The notes below the pieces were generated by a model. That model saw only the letters and a program-made list of their open reading frames with translations, was not told where the DNA came from and searched no databases. A DNA stretch of 64,000 nt from Tetrapyrgos nigripes. Lineage: Eukaryota > Basidiomycota > Agaricomycetes > Agaricales > Campanellaceae. Both the position numbers and the translations under genes were made by a program. Positions 34,241-45,324 of this stretch are shown in pieces. Location of the stretch: positions 558,001 through 622,000 of the forward strand of contig JAACJM010000005.1 in the NCBI GenBank assembly GCA_013368315.1, given 5' to 3'. Within the stretch, counting starts at the first letter, position 1; each line of letters starts with the position of its first letter.

Positions 34241-34509
34241 GATCTTCCCTCAAGCTTCATCATCAGCAGCAATAGCCTTAGAATCCTTCTTGAACTGATC
34301 CCTGACTGCTTTTAATGTAGTCCATCACACCTCTGCTTCTGTTACATCATCATCTTCCATATCATCATCATACTCTGTCAAACATGCTGTTGCCCAATCT
34401 CCAGCAAGTCCATCCTTGAAGATTTGCAACCACTTTTGCAACCACTGATGGGTCAGGGTTTGACTGTTGCGATGATATTCACAACTGTAGGACGACAGAG
34501 GAGATCATT

Positions 34510-34890
34510 TACAGCTGCATCACAGTGGTTTTCACCTGTACCTGGGTCGCAATTCATCCAAACATTCCAAGAAAATTTGACAGCGATGGGGGAGAAATTG
34601 TCAACAATTCTGAGTACCCTGGCGCTCGCAAAATATCCTGTTCATGCTTCTCACACTCATTGTACTGGAGCTGATTATCATGTGGGCTGTTCACAGCTCA
34701 AGAAATCAGAAACAAGTACAGTGCGTGATTGTTTTAAGTACCTACTCTGGCATGTATCTAAAGGTTGTTGACTTTGAAGAGGAATATGACTGGATGAAAA
34801 CCCATGGATTTTTCGTTGTCATGGGGGGTTTGCATTATATGACAGAGAGAAATATCTGGGTATACTCGAGGATAAGGAATGGTTCACTGA
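34510..34890 (+). pseudogene. Fragment of an Agaricomycete membrane protein
   Basis: FTCTWVAIHPNIPRKF (from about 34533) then, after a frame change, LIVLELIIMWAVHSS (34650) and DWMKTHGFFVVMGGLHYM (34790-34840). These are consecutive landmarks of a multi-span membrane protein family common in Agaricomycetes and uncharacterised as far as I know. The 5' and 3' parts are missing. It lies between the chromovirus gag and the Plavaka gene. Confidence 0.65.
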
Positions 34891-34959
34891 GAAGGATAGA
34901 GTGGTGGCAATAAACATAGATGGTGTCATAGGTCGTACCATTCATATGGAACAAGGGGG

Positions 34960-37900
34960 ACCACACAATCAAGCAAGGACAGCAGTCCCACGGACTACGG
35001 CAACCTCCAGGTATTTTTCCCATGGTTTCCAAACCTCTGTACAGTCTCAAGCGGCACCAGAAGGTGATACATTCCAAGCTGGCAGAGGCCTCAGCCCCAG
35101 CACAAAAGGCTCATTTCCTGCACTCAAGTTTCATACACCCTCCCCAGCCCTTAGCAACCCTGGTTCCCCAATTTTCTCTTCACATTGTTCCCCAAGGCAA
35201 CACCAGAACGGCTCTCCTGTCCATTTAAATTGGGCCGCTGCACTGTTGGAGTTACATAAATATGGTACTCGAGTGGAGATGCATCCCATTCTTGACGGTG
35301 AGTGGTCTCTATTGGTATTAACAACTTTTACTGATTTGACTACAGGAACACCCTGTGATATTGACAGTGATAATCTCCCACCTGGTACTCCCCCTCTCCC
35401 ATCACCTCCTCAAGACCCTGAAGATTATGAACTGTTCAGGAATGTGGATGAGTTTGAGCTAGCAGAGCTACTCTATGAACGGGTTCAGATGTCTGCCCTG
35501 AACACTGATAAACTCACTCAGCTCATCAACAATCTTATTGGTCAAGAGCAGGATACACCCTTCATTAATCACCAGGAACTCTATGCTGCCATTGACAGCA
35601 TCAAACAAGGTGACATTAGATGGGAAAGCTTCACTGTCAAATTCAATGGTGAGCTCCCTGAAGATATTTCAACGGTGCCATCATGGAAGCTTCAAGAATT
35701 TGAGGTTTGGTTTCAGGATCCACTCTCTATTCTTGAAGGCATGCTCACCAATCCGTCCTTCAAGAATGAGTTTGATGTAGCCCCAAAGCAGCTTACCAAG
35801 AACAGAAAACGGTTCTATAGGGATCTTATGACTGGGAATTGGGCCTGGTTTGAATGTGTCAGTGTTTCAATTTGGCAGTCCTTCATCAGCACTGATGACT
35901 TTTTTATGTACAGGATAAGATCACTGAGGATGTCAATACACATGTCATTCTCGGGAGTGACAAAACTACAGTGTCTGTTGCTACTGGTCAGAATGACTAT
36001 TATCCTTTGTACATATCATTGGGTAATGTCCATTCATCTGTATGCTGTGCTCATAGGAATGCAGTGGCATTGCTTGGATTTCTCGCCATTCCCAAAAGTG
36101 TGTATTATGCCTGAACAGTGTATGCATCTCCTAACATTTTGATATTCTCGCAGGTAGTGCCAAATTTCGAAAATTTCGTTGGCAGTTATTTCATACCTCT
36201 CTCAAACGCATTCTGTCAACTCTCAAGCCTTACATGGAAGATACTCAAGTTATGCACTGTCCTGATGGTCATCTACAATGAGTCATTTATGGCTTGGGTC
36301 CTTACATTGCTGATTATCCAGAGCAAGCTTTATTGTCTTGCATTGTACAAGGGTGGTGTGCAAGGTTAGTCTTACATATTTCTTAATGTTCTTCTGCCTA
36401 AATCTCATGTTCTTCAGATGTACTTCTAAAGCCAAGTGCTCACTGAAGTCACACACATAGAGAGACACTTGCAGCAGGGTACACTCTCAAGCAAATGTGG
36501 GACAACTATGGTTATGTCGCTGACCTGAAGGTACTGTGTTTCCTTTTATCTCAATATATTATCTCTTACATTTGCTGCCAGCTGTTTACAACAGATTTTC
36601 CATGTGCAGACATCTACGAACTCCTGGCCCCTGATATCCTACCTCAGCTCATGAAAGGTACATTCAAAGATCACCTTGTCAACTGGGTGTTTGATTACAT
36701 TGACATCACCTACAAGAAGAAGGAGGCAGAAGCTATCAAAGCTGACATAGATCGTCAGTACGTTTTATTTCAGTTCTACTTATTGCCTTGTGTCCTCATA
36801 TAGTCACAGCATAATGACGACAACTCTATTCGTACAAAGGTCAGGGATTTAAGCAATGGACAGGTGCTGACTCAAAGGGATTGATGAAGGTATGAGGCAT
36901 CTTGTAAATGTAATTTTATGATCTTTCCCAATAGTCTTTTTCACAGGTATTCCTTCCTGCAATTTCAGAACACTCGAGTTCTGCTACCTTGTTCACTGGA
37001 ATGTCATGCAATTGATGCTGCCAAGGACTGGTTTCACCAAAATCACAAAATTTTCTGTACTACTGCAGTCAGACTGGATGGTTTTTCACTACCCCACCAA
37101 CACTCCATGGTTCACTACCAAGAGCTTATACAGCAGTTTGGAGCCCCAAATGGTTTATGCTCTTCAATCACCGAGTCAAAGCACATCAAAGCCATGAAGC
37201 AGCCCTGGAGAAGGTCAAGTCACAACCAGCTGCTCAGTCAGATGCTTGTCACCAACCAATGCTTGGACAAAGTTGCTGCCTATTGTGTTGACCTGGAGTG
37301 TCATGGGATGCTGACCCCCAGCATGACGTCTGCTGTACCACTACCACCACCTCCTCTTCCTCCTCCTCCAGACAATGTCAGTGATGAAGAAACTGAAGAT
37401 GGAAGGGCTACAGACCAGCCTTATTCTCAAGGTGATGTCAAGTTATCGAAGCATGCAGGTTTGTTACTTTTCTTATCTTGTGAACCTATTCACCCCTTAG
37501 TCCAGAAAGTTCCTTGGCGTGTTGATGAGCTGACACAATACCTGGACCAACACAACCTCCCTACCCTATTACAACAATTCCTCTATAATCAACATCACCT
37601 AGATGATGAGTCAGGCCCACCAGCATGTGATCTGCCATTGACGTCATGTCTGCAGCTGGAGCCAGATCAGAAAGTCTTCTTGCACTCCTCAGCCAAGGCT
37701 ATTTTCTTTGTCCCGAGTGATATGTCTGGCCTAGGTGGTATGAGACACGATAGTCATGGATGGGCGGCCCAGCACGATATGACTGTGTCTTTATGGAGGG
37801 TGATCAGGAAGGGCAGGGCTTCCAGGGCCTTTTGGTGGGTTGAGTATTCACTTTTATGCATTTTACACACTTTCAGATGGAGTATCAGTGTGTGCTCATT

Positions 37901-38159
37901 CATTGGTTATCTACTGTTGGAGACTCCCTGTGATGAGACTGGTTTATGGATGATTGAGCCTGACTTGACAGATGAATGTGGGCAGGTTTTGGAAATGGTC
38001 CATTTGGACTGTCTGTACAGAGGAGCTCATCTGATTGGGGTGAATGGTGACCACTTTTTGCCTGAGAAAGGTTTTACTTCTGCAGACTCACTTGATGGGT
38101 ACAGTACATTCTATCTTAGCAAGTACATAGACTACCATGCACATGAAATAGCATTTTAG
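34960..38159 (+). pseudogene. Plavaka-type transposase gene (CACTA superfamily)
   Basis: Spliced landmarks in order: AALLELHKYGTRVEMHPILDG / TPCDIDSDNLPPGTPP across an intron at 35298-35344, FELAELLYERVQMSA (35455), KRFYRDLMTGNWAWFE (35805), VILGSDKTTVSVATGQNDYY (35940), AHRNAVALLGFLAIPK (36055), KFRKFRWQLFHTSL (36170), IADYPEQALLSCIVQGW (36310), MWDNYGYVADLK (36495), DFPCADIYELLAPDILPQL (36595), GTFKDHLVNWV (36655), GFSLPHQHSMVHY (37080), LCSSITESKHIKAM (37160), YSTFYLSKYIDYHAHEIAF (end). This matches the whole family from my memory; it would cut and paste its own element. A TGA at 36279-36281 replaces the Arg codon before VIYGLGPY, and other exons need frame changes, so it is probably dead. 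I could not find its terminal repeats. Confidence 0.82.
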
Positions 38160-38468
38160 TCTCCTATCAATGTGATATGAGAGAGGGTGGGCGAGACTTG
38201 AGGTCTCATGTGGGTCTCATTTCTAATTTATTTCTGTTTTTCTTCACCACCCATGAGCAAACGCAAGCTGGACACTAAGGAGCAGGAGGACAAGGAAGCT
38301 GTGTTACACGAGGAATTAGCCTAAACGTGCAAACTAAAAAATTTTGGCCTAAATGGGAGGTTAAGCGAGAGAAAAACATTCCACTCTGCAAAAGCGGTCG
38401 AAATGGCAGTGGCGTCATTACATAATACAAAAACGCGTCTCTAACAACGCGTCGTCGCGCGTCGGGCT

Positions 38469-39262
38469 ATGCCCCCAAGCCGCTCAGTATGCTGGAACAG
38501 AGGGAAGCAGAAGAAGAAGCTATACAATTTCTATCCGGGCTCTTTCATACTGGAATGTGACCAAGAATCAGACAAAGAGAATCCCACATCCCCATCAAAG
38601 AACACGCGTCTTGTAAAGGATTAGGTCAGCCTGCGATGAGACCCAACCTCCAACTGGACCAAAAGGCCACAATATTCGGTATGTGTGAATACCGTCGCAG
38701 GCTCTATATATGGAGTAAGGGACGTGACCCTTACATTACCTCCCCTTCAAGGCAATCTCCTTTCTGGGTTCCTCAGGCCCAGATCGGTGTCCTTATATAG
38801 AAGACCCCAAATTGTTTCAGGTTTCCCATGCCTGTCCCGATCCTCAGCCACTGGTTCCGTGAAGGGCGAAATCCCGGGGCCTATGAGAAGGGGAGTTCCT
38901 CGAGGATCGAACCAGTGACCGTTTGTACCGAATATTCTGTAAAGGATTAGGTCAGCCTGCGATGAGACCCAACCTCCAACTGGACCAAAAGGCCACAATA
39001 TTCAGTACGTGTGAATACCGTTGCAGGCTCTATATATGGAGTAAGGGACGTGACCCTTACACGTCTCATCAGCACCAAAGACATGTTAACTCAATGCTGC
39101 TGCAATCCCATCAGTGTAGTAAAAGAATGGAATCAGGAGAGAGGTGGCCTACCTTATTACACAGCAGAGAGCTCAGATGAGGAGGAGACAGACTTGGAAG
39201 AGGAGGAATTACTAGAAAGTGACAAGGATATGGATAATTTGGTAGGATATGGTCAAGGTTAA
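38469..39262 (+). pseudogene. Small ORF split by a TRIM insertion
   Basis: ATG at 38469 opens MPPSRSVCWNRGK.. and runs to KENPTSPSKNTR at 38611; the TRIM follows. After the TRIM the same frame resumes with ISTKDMLTQCCCN and ends in an acidic tail ESSDEEETDLEEEELLE with stop at 39260-39262. Removing the TRIM and one CGTCT copy gives one uninterrupted 112-codon frame. The family is not recognised; the Lys-rich start and acidic end suggest a small nuclear or transposon-linked protein, which is only a guess. Confidence 0.6.
38612..39061 (-). mobile_element. Complete TRIM element, 450 bp, TSD CGTCT
   Basis: Two 124-bp direct repeats, 38612-38735 and 38938-39061 (a few differences), start TGTAAAGGATTAGG and end GTGACCCTTACA. 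The element is flanked by CGTCT (38607-38611, 39062-39066). The internal 202 bp has, on the minus strand, a purine tract GAAGGGGAGGTAA abutting the left LTR and TGGTTCGATCC near the right LTR as a candidate primer-binding site, so transcription is probably on the minus strand. It encodes nothing useful: a terminal-repeat retrotransposon in miniature. Confidence 0.93.
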
Positions 39263-40266
39263 TGGACAAATTTATGATACATTGATGTATATACAGCATA
39301 GACAGGCTTTAATGACTTTTGGTAGGTATTCGGCACTGAAAATGATGAGGGAACGGACAAAACGTCGTGTGTGCCATGGATTTTGGCGGTCTCGCGGCGA
39401 GATCAAACACGACCAAACGGACATGAAATTTCAAGTTGCAGTGGTAGACTGCCTCCACTTTACTCGCAAGCTTCACTATTAGGCCAAACCGGGGGCAACT
39501 GGCCCCAAAGAAAAGTGTGTGCAAAGTCCGGGAAGAAGTTAAACTGGTGAATCTCGTAAGGGATGAAAAAGATATATATGCGACAGATCATACTGGTCTA
39601 CGACGGGCATCCGCTGCAAACCACAGCACCCGCCGCATCCGATCCTTGGAAAGGTGTCGAGACAAATAAATCGAAAACATGATGGAAATAAATGAAACGA
39701 TAAATTGATGTATGGAAGAGGGGTATCGGATGAGGCTCCGCTTGCTATTTGCGGAGGCCTCCGAAGGTGCGAGCACCTGCATCATTATCCACTAGTTCAG
39801 AAGGCCTGGTGACGCGTGACTGAACATCGCTTCAAAATAGTACAGTATTACAAGTCATGGTAAGCCGAAGCTTTAGTATTTCAGTAACTGTCCATAAAGA
39901 CCTAAACAGGGCGCGTTTAATGAGTCATTCGACGCATAGAAAACAACGACAGCTGTAGAAAGAGGCTCACTCTACGTTGTCAGTCCGTGCAAAGTGACAG
40001 TGCAAAGGCAACTTAGGTAAGATGCACGTTACGCACGCGTCTTCAGTGCAGTGGTCCGTACGTGGTGCCATGTGACGAATCACCTCATTTGCAAGTCGTA
40101 AGCACCGACGGTGTCCATCCAATGATGCAGGGACTATTAGGACGCCGTCGGTGAGTTTATTGATTTGGATCAAGTGTTTAGCCGCCGGGATTCGTAGTGA
40201 GCTGCCGATTTACGGTATACTTAAATTGACTCTTTACTCACCGACTCATCCAAGAATCCAGCAAAC

Positions 40267-41494
40267 ATGAAGTGGACACACGATGACTTCTTCAGGGAAC
40301 AGTCCAAGGGGATGCCTCCGCTCATACAAGCGGACCTCACCGGCAAGACCATCATCATCACTGGAGCCAACGTTGGATTAGGTCTCGAAGCTGCAAAGCA
40401 TTTCGCTACGATGAACCCAGAGAGATTAATTGTTGCTTGTAGGAACGAGATAAAGGGAGGGGAAGCGGCTAGAGGCAAGTGCATGTACTTATAATTCCAA
40501 CCCCATGAACTCAACGTCTTCAATGCCAGAGATCAGGAACGCGTCCAACTTCAATCGCGTCGAAGTTTGGACGATGGATCAAGGAAATTTCTCTACAGTC
40601 AAGGCTTTTGCAGATAGAGCAGAGAAAGAGCTTGACAGAATCGACTACCTGGTTCTGAATGCTGCAGTTGCTACTTACCAGTATAACGCCACTGTGGACG
40701 GTTGGGAGACACAGTGAGTGTTCGATTCTCCCTGCCGATGTTTTTCTTTCATCACTTGTCCTATCCAGAGTTCAAGTCAATCATCTTGCACCCACCCTTC
40801 TCGCTTTGTTACTTCTTCCCAAGATGTTTGATACCGCCAAAAGATACGGCACTTCTCCCCGACTCGTCTCTGTCTCCACCAATGCCCATTATACAGTTAC
40901 TATCGACAAAGAAGTACTCGATGCGCCAAGCTCTTTGAAGATGTATTCCAGTGAACAGTATTCCACCCCGAAGTATGTACTATTCTCATCGTTTTCAAGT
41001 TGGCCTTCACATTACAACTAAAAAACCCCATCGGTGCTTGTTTACAGAGTTATGGAAAACCGATATCAAAGCTCTAAACGTCAGTTTTCTTCTATCGATG
41101 TTTGACTAGGTCCTGACGACGTACAGTTGTGAATCTCGTTTCCCTTCGCTCTTTACACTACCGTCTTCCCCAAACTTCCCCTACCATAACCATTGTCGCC
41201 GTCAGTCCAGGCTTCTGCGCAACATCCCTCACTCGCCATGTGCCCAATCAAGCCACCGATTATTGGAAAAAGATGAAAGAAGTCGCATTCACTGCGGAAG
41301 AAGGTAGCAGACCAATACTTTATGGTGCTTTCAAATACGCTGGGACAGAGGAAGAAGAGAGAAAGATTAGAGGTGGATATTTGTTCAAGTCTGAGTTGAT
41401 GGAGGTCAGTGATTGGGTTTTGAGCGAGGAAGGGAAGAAAGCGGAGGATAAGTTCTGGGTGAGTAATAGAATGTTTGAACCTGATCTGCATTGA
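40267..41494 (+). CDS. Short-chain dehydrogenase/reductase (5 exons, 331 aa)
   Basis: Exons 40267-40474, 40530-40713, 40769-40972, 41048-41079 and 41127-41494 join in frame (996 nt). Intron 1 uses a GC donor (AGAG|GCAAGT) and AG acceptor; the others are GT..AG, 47-75 bp. TGANVGLG (residues 32-39) is the Rossmann NAD(P)-binding motif, NAAVA the NNAG-like motif, SVSTNAHYT holds the catalytic Ser, and YQSSK (Tyr205, Lys209) is the YxxxK catalytic pair. VAVSPGFCATSLTR follows, as in the classical/extended WW-domain oxidoreductase- or retinol dehydrogenase-like fungal SDRs. Probably reduces or oxidises a carbonyl/alcohol with NAD(P)H; substrate unknown. It stands alone with repeats on both sides; no sign of decay. 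Confidence 0.9.
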
Positions 41495-41607
41495 CGAGAG
41501 ATCTGGTTTAGGCTGAAACCATTGAGATCCTAGGAAAGGTTGACGACAGGGTTCGCAAAGTCGTATCCGAATGCTTGGTGACTGATTGATGTTGGAGTTC
41601 TATATGA

Positions 41608-42033
41608 AGGAGATGTGGGCCACCACTGCGTGTGGCAATGACGAGGCTCAAAAGGAAAGGGGGGGAGTGGCAAGAAGCGCTAAATGAGCGCTGTCAGCTG
41701 TTCGGTACGACGGTACTGGCTTCTATCATGGAAATTAGAAAGAAAATCTTGAGAAAATTGTATATCTAAATTGAATAGCTATACACGGGTCACGGGAGCC
41801 TCATATTATAAGGATAAGTCCGTAAAGGGTCTCGTAACGTTGTTACCTTGAGAAATGGCGAGCAGCAGGTGTGAAGGATGATGACGTTGCCGAACAAGTG
41901 CGTTGCAGACCACGCGTTTTTGCGGCAAAAGCCGGTGACCGGTTACGGTGATCAAATGGCACCGGAAACCGGTACACCTATCGAGCACAGCCACACGCGG
42001 GAGCGTCAGATTATAAGAACAAGACCCTAAAGG
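41608..42033 (+). repeat. R1-related repeats, two tails in tandem
   Basis: Head TGTGGGCCACCACTGC..GTGTGGCAATGACGAGGC at 41613-41650; first tail GTCCGTAAAGGGTCTCGTAA (41818-41837) and second tail GACCCTAAAGGGCCTCGTAA (42012-42032), each preceded by CATATTATAAGGA / CAGATTATAAGAA. This suggests two related units in tandem. Confidence 0.65.
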
Positions 42034-42219
42034 GCCTCGTAACTGTTCTGCGTGGATAATTCTCTGCAGAAGGCATAGTCATCTCTTCGTATAGCCAAGT
42101 GCCAAATATCAAAGCACTGATGGACGATCCGGATTACACGTTCACTATGTTCTAAGCGTGCGGCGTGCCCCGCAGCAACTCTTCCAGGAACCCAAAATCG
42201 CGGCGTTCTCTTAGAAAGC

Positions 42220-43846
42220 CACCTGTCATGACCAATTGATCGGACTTCTATAAGGCTTCGATGGGTACCTGAAGCGCCTCTCACATAAGGCGTTTAGCGT
42301 ATTTCCGGGCAGTTTGATGCCCTTCGATGGGTACTCCCGTCGTTAAGTCTTTATAGAGTACTTTGAATGGTTGTAGGTTGAGGAACATAGACTTAGCATC
42401 GTCAGGACATAATGAACCAGAAGCATAGGTGTCCTCTAAGGTCCTCAAGGCTCAGGAGTCAGTCAATCAGCATGATAACTCTTCGCCACTCATAAGATGT
42501 GTTCCCCTGTATTTTGAGATGGAAACAATGATAGCTATAGGGTGTAGATTTATTTGTAATTATAGCTTCGTATAAGGAGGAATATCATTAGTACGCAAGG
42601 AATAATAGCATCATGGTATCGAACCGAGCTCGAGTGGACTTATGTTCGTTGAGGAATATCCAAGTCTGAGAATAGGGGTAGCACGCACATTAAGTCTACC
42701 AACGGCAATTTGAGCTTTGGTACTACAAATGGATACAAGGAATATCTAATGTAGCTGTGTGAAGGGTCGAGATCAATGGAAGGTGGACGCTGAGGCCATT
42801 GAAGGGTCCGACGTGGTTGACGATGACCGATGACCTTGCAACGTCTTGGCACGCTTACATCATCACCAGTCCCTCCTCTGTGAGTCGAGCAACTCTCTTG
42901 CATCTTCCACAGTCATTGCTAGCGTTAGCAATGATGGCAGGCATGGTAAATTTATGCATACTTTCAATATATAAAATAATTATGAAGCAATGTTTCTTTT
43001 TGAAAAAGTCGTAAAGTCACAAATTTGCAACAAGGTGAACAATGTTCTTTAACAAGATCCCATAGGTTTGAAGGCATTTTTCATTCCAGTAAATTGTACA
43101 TGACTTATATGATATACCTGGCCTACATGGGTAATTTAGTGGTACCATATGACCCTCTATCGATGGTGTAGACCGCCCGCACGACAGACTGTACGCAGTG
43201 GCGCACATAATGATGCTGAAAACATGCCCCGAACACTCTATATACTCATGCATATCCGATAAAATAAAGAGTGTATATAATACTACCCTAATGAACATAA
43301 CCGCAAGGGAAAATATATGTGATCGTTGAAGCTATGACGAAAGGCGGTCATACAAATGGTCACCCCGACAGATCCCGAAGTGCGCACCTTCCTTTTTTAT
43401 CATGCCTGATTGAATTCTCACGGCTCAGTCCTGACCGCTGCACCAGCGCACTTACCACAGACCGCAGTCTCACTAACGCCATACAACCAAATGCATGTTA
43501 CCGGACACTCACTGCAAGTAGAATTATATTTTTGATAAGGTATCGTTTTGGTTATACTTCTCAGTGAAGGCACTTAAGGTCAGTGGTCACGGCCGGGGCA
43601 TCAGCGCCGCACACGATGGAAGTCGACAAGTGATGTACTAAGTCTAACCAGATTTGATACTCTAATAACTCACTTGAACGCTTTTCGTTCCTTAAAAAGT
43701 GAATAACGACTTAGAGGCGGGAGTAATACATCAATGCATCAAAGGGCATCAAACTGCCCGGAAATACGCTAAACGCCTTATGTGAGAGGCGCTTCAGGTA
43801 CCCATCGAAGCCTTATAGAAGTCCGATCAATTGGTCATGACAGGTG
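42220..43846. repeat. ~108-bp inverted repeat pair 1.4 kb apart
   Basis: 42220-42328 (CACCTGTCATGACC... to TTTGATGCCCTT) and 43736-43846 are inverted copies, nearly exact. No target duplication is seen outside them. The sequence outside the left arm may be gag-like on the minus strand, so the arms could be two opposed fragments of one gypsy gag rather than the ends of a DNA transposon. The space between has copia-like remains and no intact gene. Confidence 0.7.
42500..42905 (+). mobile_element. Possible copia 5' LTR end, PBS and gag remnant
   Basis: TGGTATCGAACCGAGC at 42616-42631 resembles the initiator-Met-tRNA primer-binding site of copia elements and follows ..ATAGCATCA, an acceptable LTR end. 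About 150 bp downstream is a gag-like trace (TWLTMTDDLATSWHAYI, 42803). The 5' LTR start is not located. From 42910 to 43735 I see nothing. Confidence 0.35.
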
Positions 43847-43889
43847 CCCTAATCGTTCTCCTTTCGTTATTAAACGCATGGAGTAAGCG

Positions 43890-44848
43890 AAGAAGGCTTC
43901 GCAGTCTTCTCAAGCTAATCCCTCTTCGGGAACAGCTTAACCGGTGACTCTAACCGTACTCCAGGGTCTCCGGATGGTGCAGGAGTAAACCCTTTGTCTT
44001 TGTTCAAGTCAGAACCGGGACCCAGGTTCGAAAGAACCAAGGATGGCACATGGCGTCCTTATTCTCGTTATACCCCTACTTATATTTTCTCTTCACATGT
44101 TCCATCTTCCCATCATTTTGTGATTGCAGTTTCTCTTTATTTTCCTGATCGTTCTTCTCCGATTCGTACTCATGCTCTAATTGATTCAGGTGCTACTGTT
44201 TCATGCATCTCAGATTCTTTTGGCAAGCGGCATTCTCTTATTCGTCGTCTCAAGGACACACCCACTCCTGTTTTGGCGGTTGATGACCGTTCCATTGCTT
44301 CTGGTCTCATCACCCAAGAAGTACTTACGAAGATCCGTGTTGGATCTCACTCAGAGACTATTTCTCTTTCTATTTTTTCTGTCTCTTATCCTATTATTCT
44401 TGGACTTGATTGGCTTCGCTGTCATAATCTTGATGTCAATTGGCAAGCCAACACTCTTTCTCTTCAATGTTGTGGTCTCACTCCTCTTACCCGCTCTACT
44501 GTTTTTGCAAAGGGCTTTGGTCTTGCGCAATCTCAGTCTCTGTCTGGTGTCGGTCTGGGCCTTGGTCTAATCTCGACTTCTTCTCCTTTGTGTCCATCAC
44601 CTTTGGTTTCTGGTAATATTTATACATCTCCAGATACTACTTCTCCTACCCCTCCTGATCCAAAACCTCATTCTTTTCTGTCTGCTTTCGTACATCACAA
44701 TGGCTACGGGAATTCATGTTCGAATCGTTTTGTTTCTTCTATTTCTACCCCGGATTTTACTATTCTTGATGTGCCTGATGTTAAAATACTTACCGCTTCG
44801 CGATTTTTTGAAGAGGCCAAGAATAGTCAGATTACTTACTTACGATAT
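43890..44848 (+). pseudogene. Ty3/gypsy gag tail and aspartic protease fragment
   Basis: RFERTKDGTWRPYSRY leads into a retropepsin-like domain: THALIDSGATVSCISDSF (about 44165) contains the catalytic Asp-Ser-Gly, and IILGLDWLRCHNLDVNWQ (about 44395) is the second conserved motif. A Ser/Pro-rich linker follows to SRFFEEAKNSQITYL (44800). At 44852 the frame enters repeat R1 and no RT follows. The ORF continuing to 45214 is therefore part repeat. Different lineage from the chromovirus at 28.8-34.4 kb. Confidence 0.85.
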
Positions 44849-44851
44849 TAC

Positions 44852-45122
44852 AACTGGGGTAAAGTGCCATTGCTTCGCGTGGCAAACTACGAGGCCCTCA
44901 GGATCGGGGGAGGAAGCGAGGAGGAAGACAAGGCGCACCCTGATGCTGCCTACGCTGCCTTGGTTATGTGTTTATCCGAGGAAGCCGTGAACGACGTCAT
45001 GATGGTCTCGACCGTGATTGCAGAGAGCGCTTGCCGAGCGCCAACGAACAGGGGTGGGAGTTTGAACCCGTGGAAAAGTTTTCGAGGTCGACCTAAGTTA
45101 ACTCAGCCTAAAGGCCTCGTAA
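44852..45122 (+). repeat. Short interspersed repeat R1, GC-rich copy
   Basis: Starts CTGGGGTAAAGTGCCATTGC, then GCGTGGCAAACTACGAGGCC, includes GAGTTTGAACCCGTGG (B-box-like) and ends CTCAGCCTAAAGGCCTCGTAA minus its first base. Head and tail agree with 32973-33377, but the middle differs. It truncates the gypsy protease ORF. 45125-45320 has no gene. Confidence 0.8.
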
Positions 45123-45324
45123 TAGATGGTATATTTTGGGTAATTTTAGGTACTTATGGTTTAGAATTGTCAGGCAGCCAAAGACTAAAGTCCTGCCAAA
45201 GTTATGTGCTGTAGACATACCTCTCAAAAGTGATTATCTGTAAGAAGGGGCATGAGTCTGCTCAGAAGTAGTACTTGTGGGATACTGAGCAGCCTGATAT
45301 CATGTTAGACACTAAGTCACTCTA

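Larger units (their letters stand above)
28826..34445 (-). mobile_element. Degenerate Ty3/gypsy chromovirus
   Basis: Minus-strand order is gag with zinc knuckle, protease, reverse transcriptase, RNase H region, integrase, chromodomain, polypurine tract, LTR. That is the layout of fungal chromoviruses. All genes have stops or frameshifts, and the protease region carries a 401-bp repeat. The 5' LTR and leader are missing: at about 34445 the sequence changes to an unrelated gene fragment on the other strand. Confidence 0.85.

Noticed and set aside
38900..38925. tRNA gene suggested by GGTTCGATCC (complement of GGATCGAACC)
   Set aside because: No cloverleaf around it; better explained as a primer-binding-like site in the TRIM.
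45160..45195. Helitron 3' terminus: GGCAG..CTGCC hairpin followed by CTAA on the minus strand
   Set aside because: The base after CTAA is A, not T as expected for insertion between A and T, and no second copy is available; kept only as a weak candidate.
44846..45214. C-terminal part of the 406-codon ORF at 43994-45214 as genuine protease extension
   Set aside because: From 44852 the frame lies in repeat R1, shared with non-coding loci.
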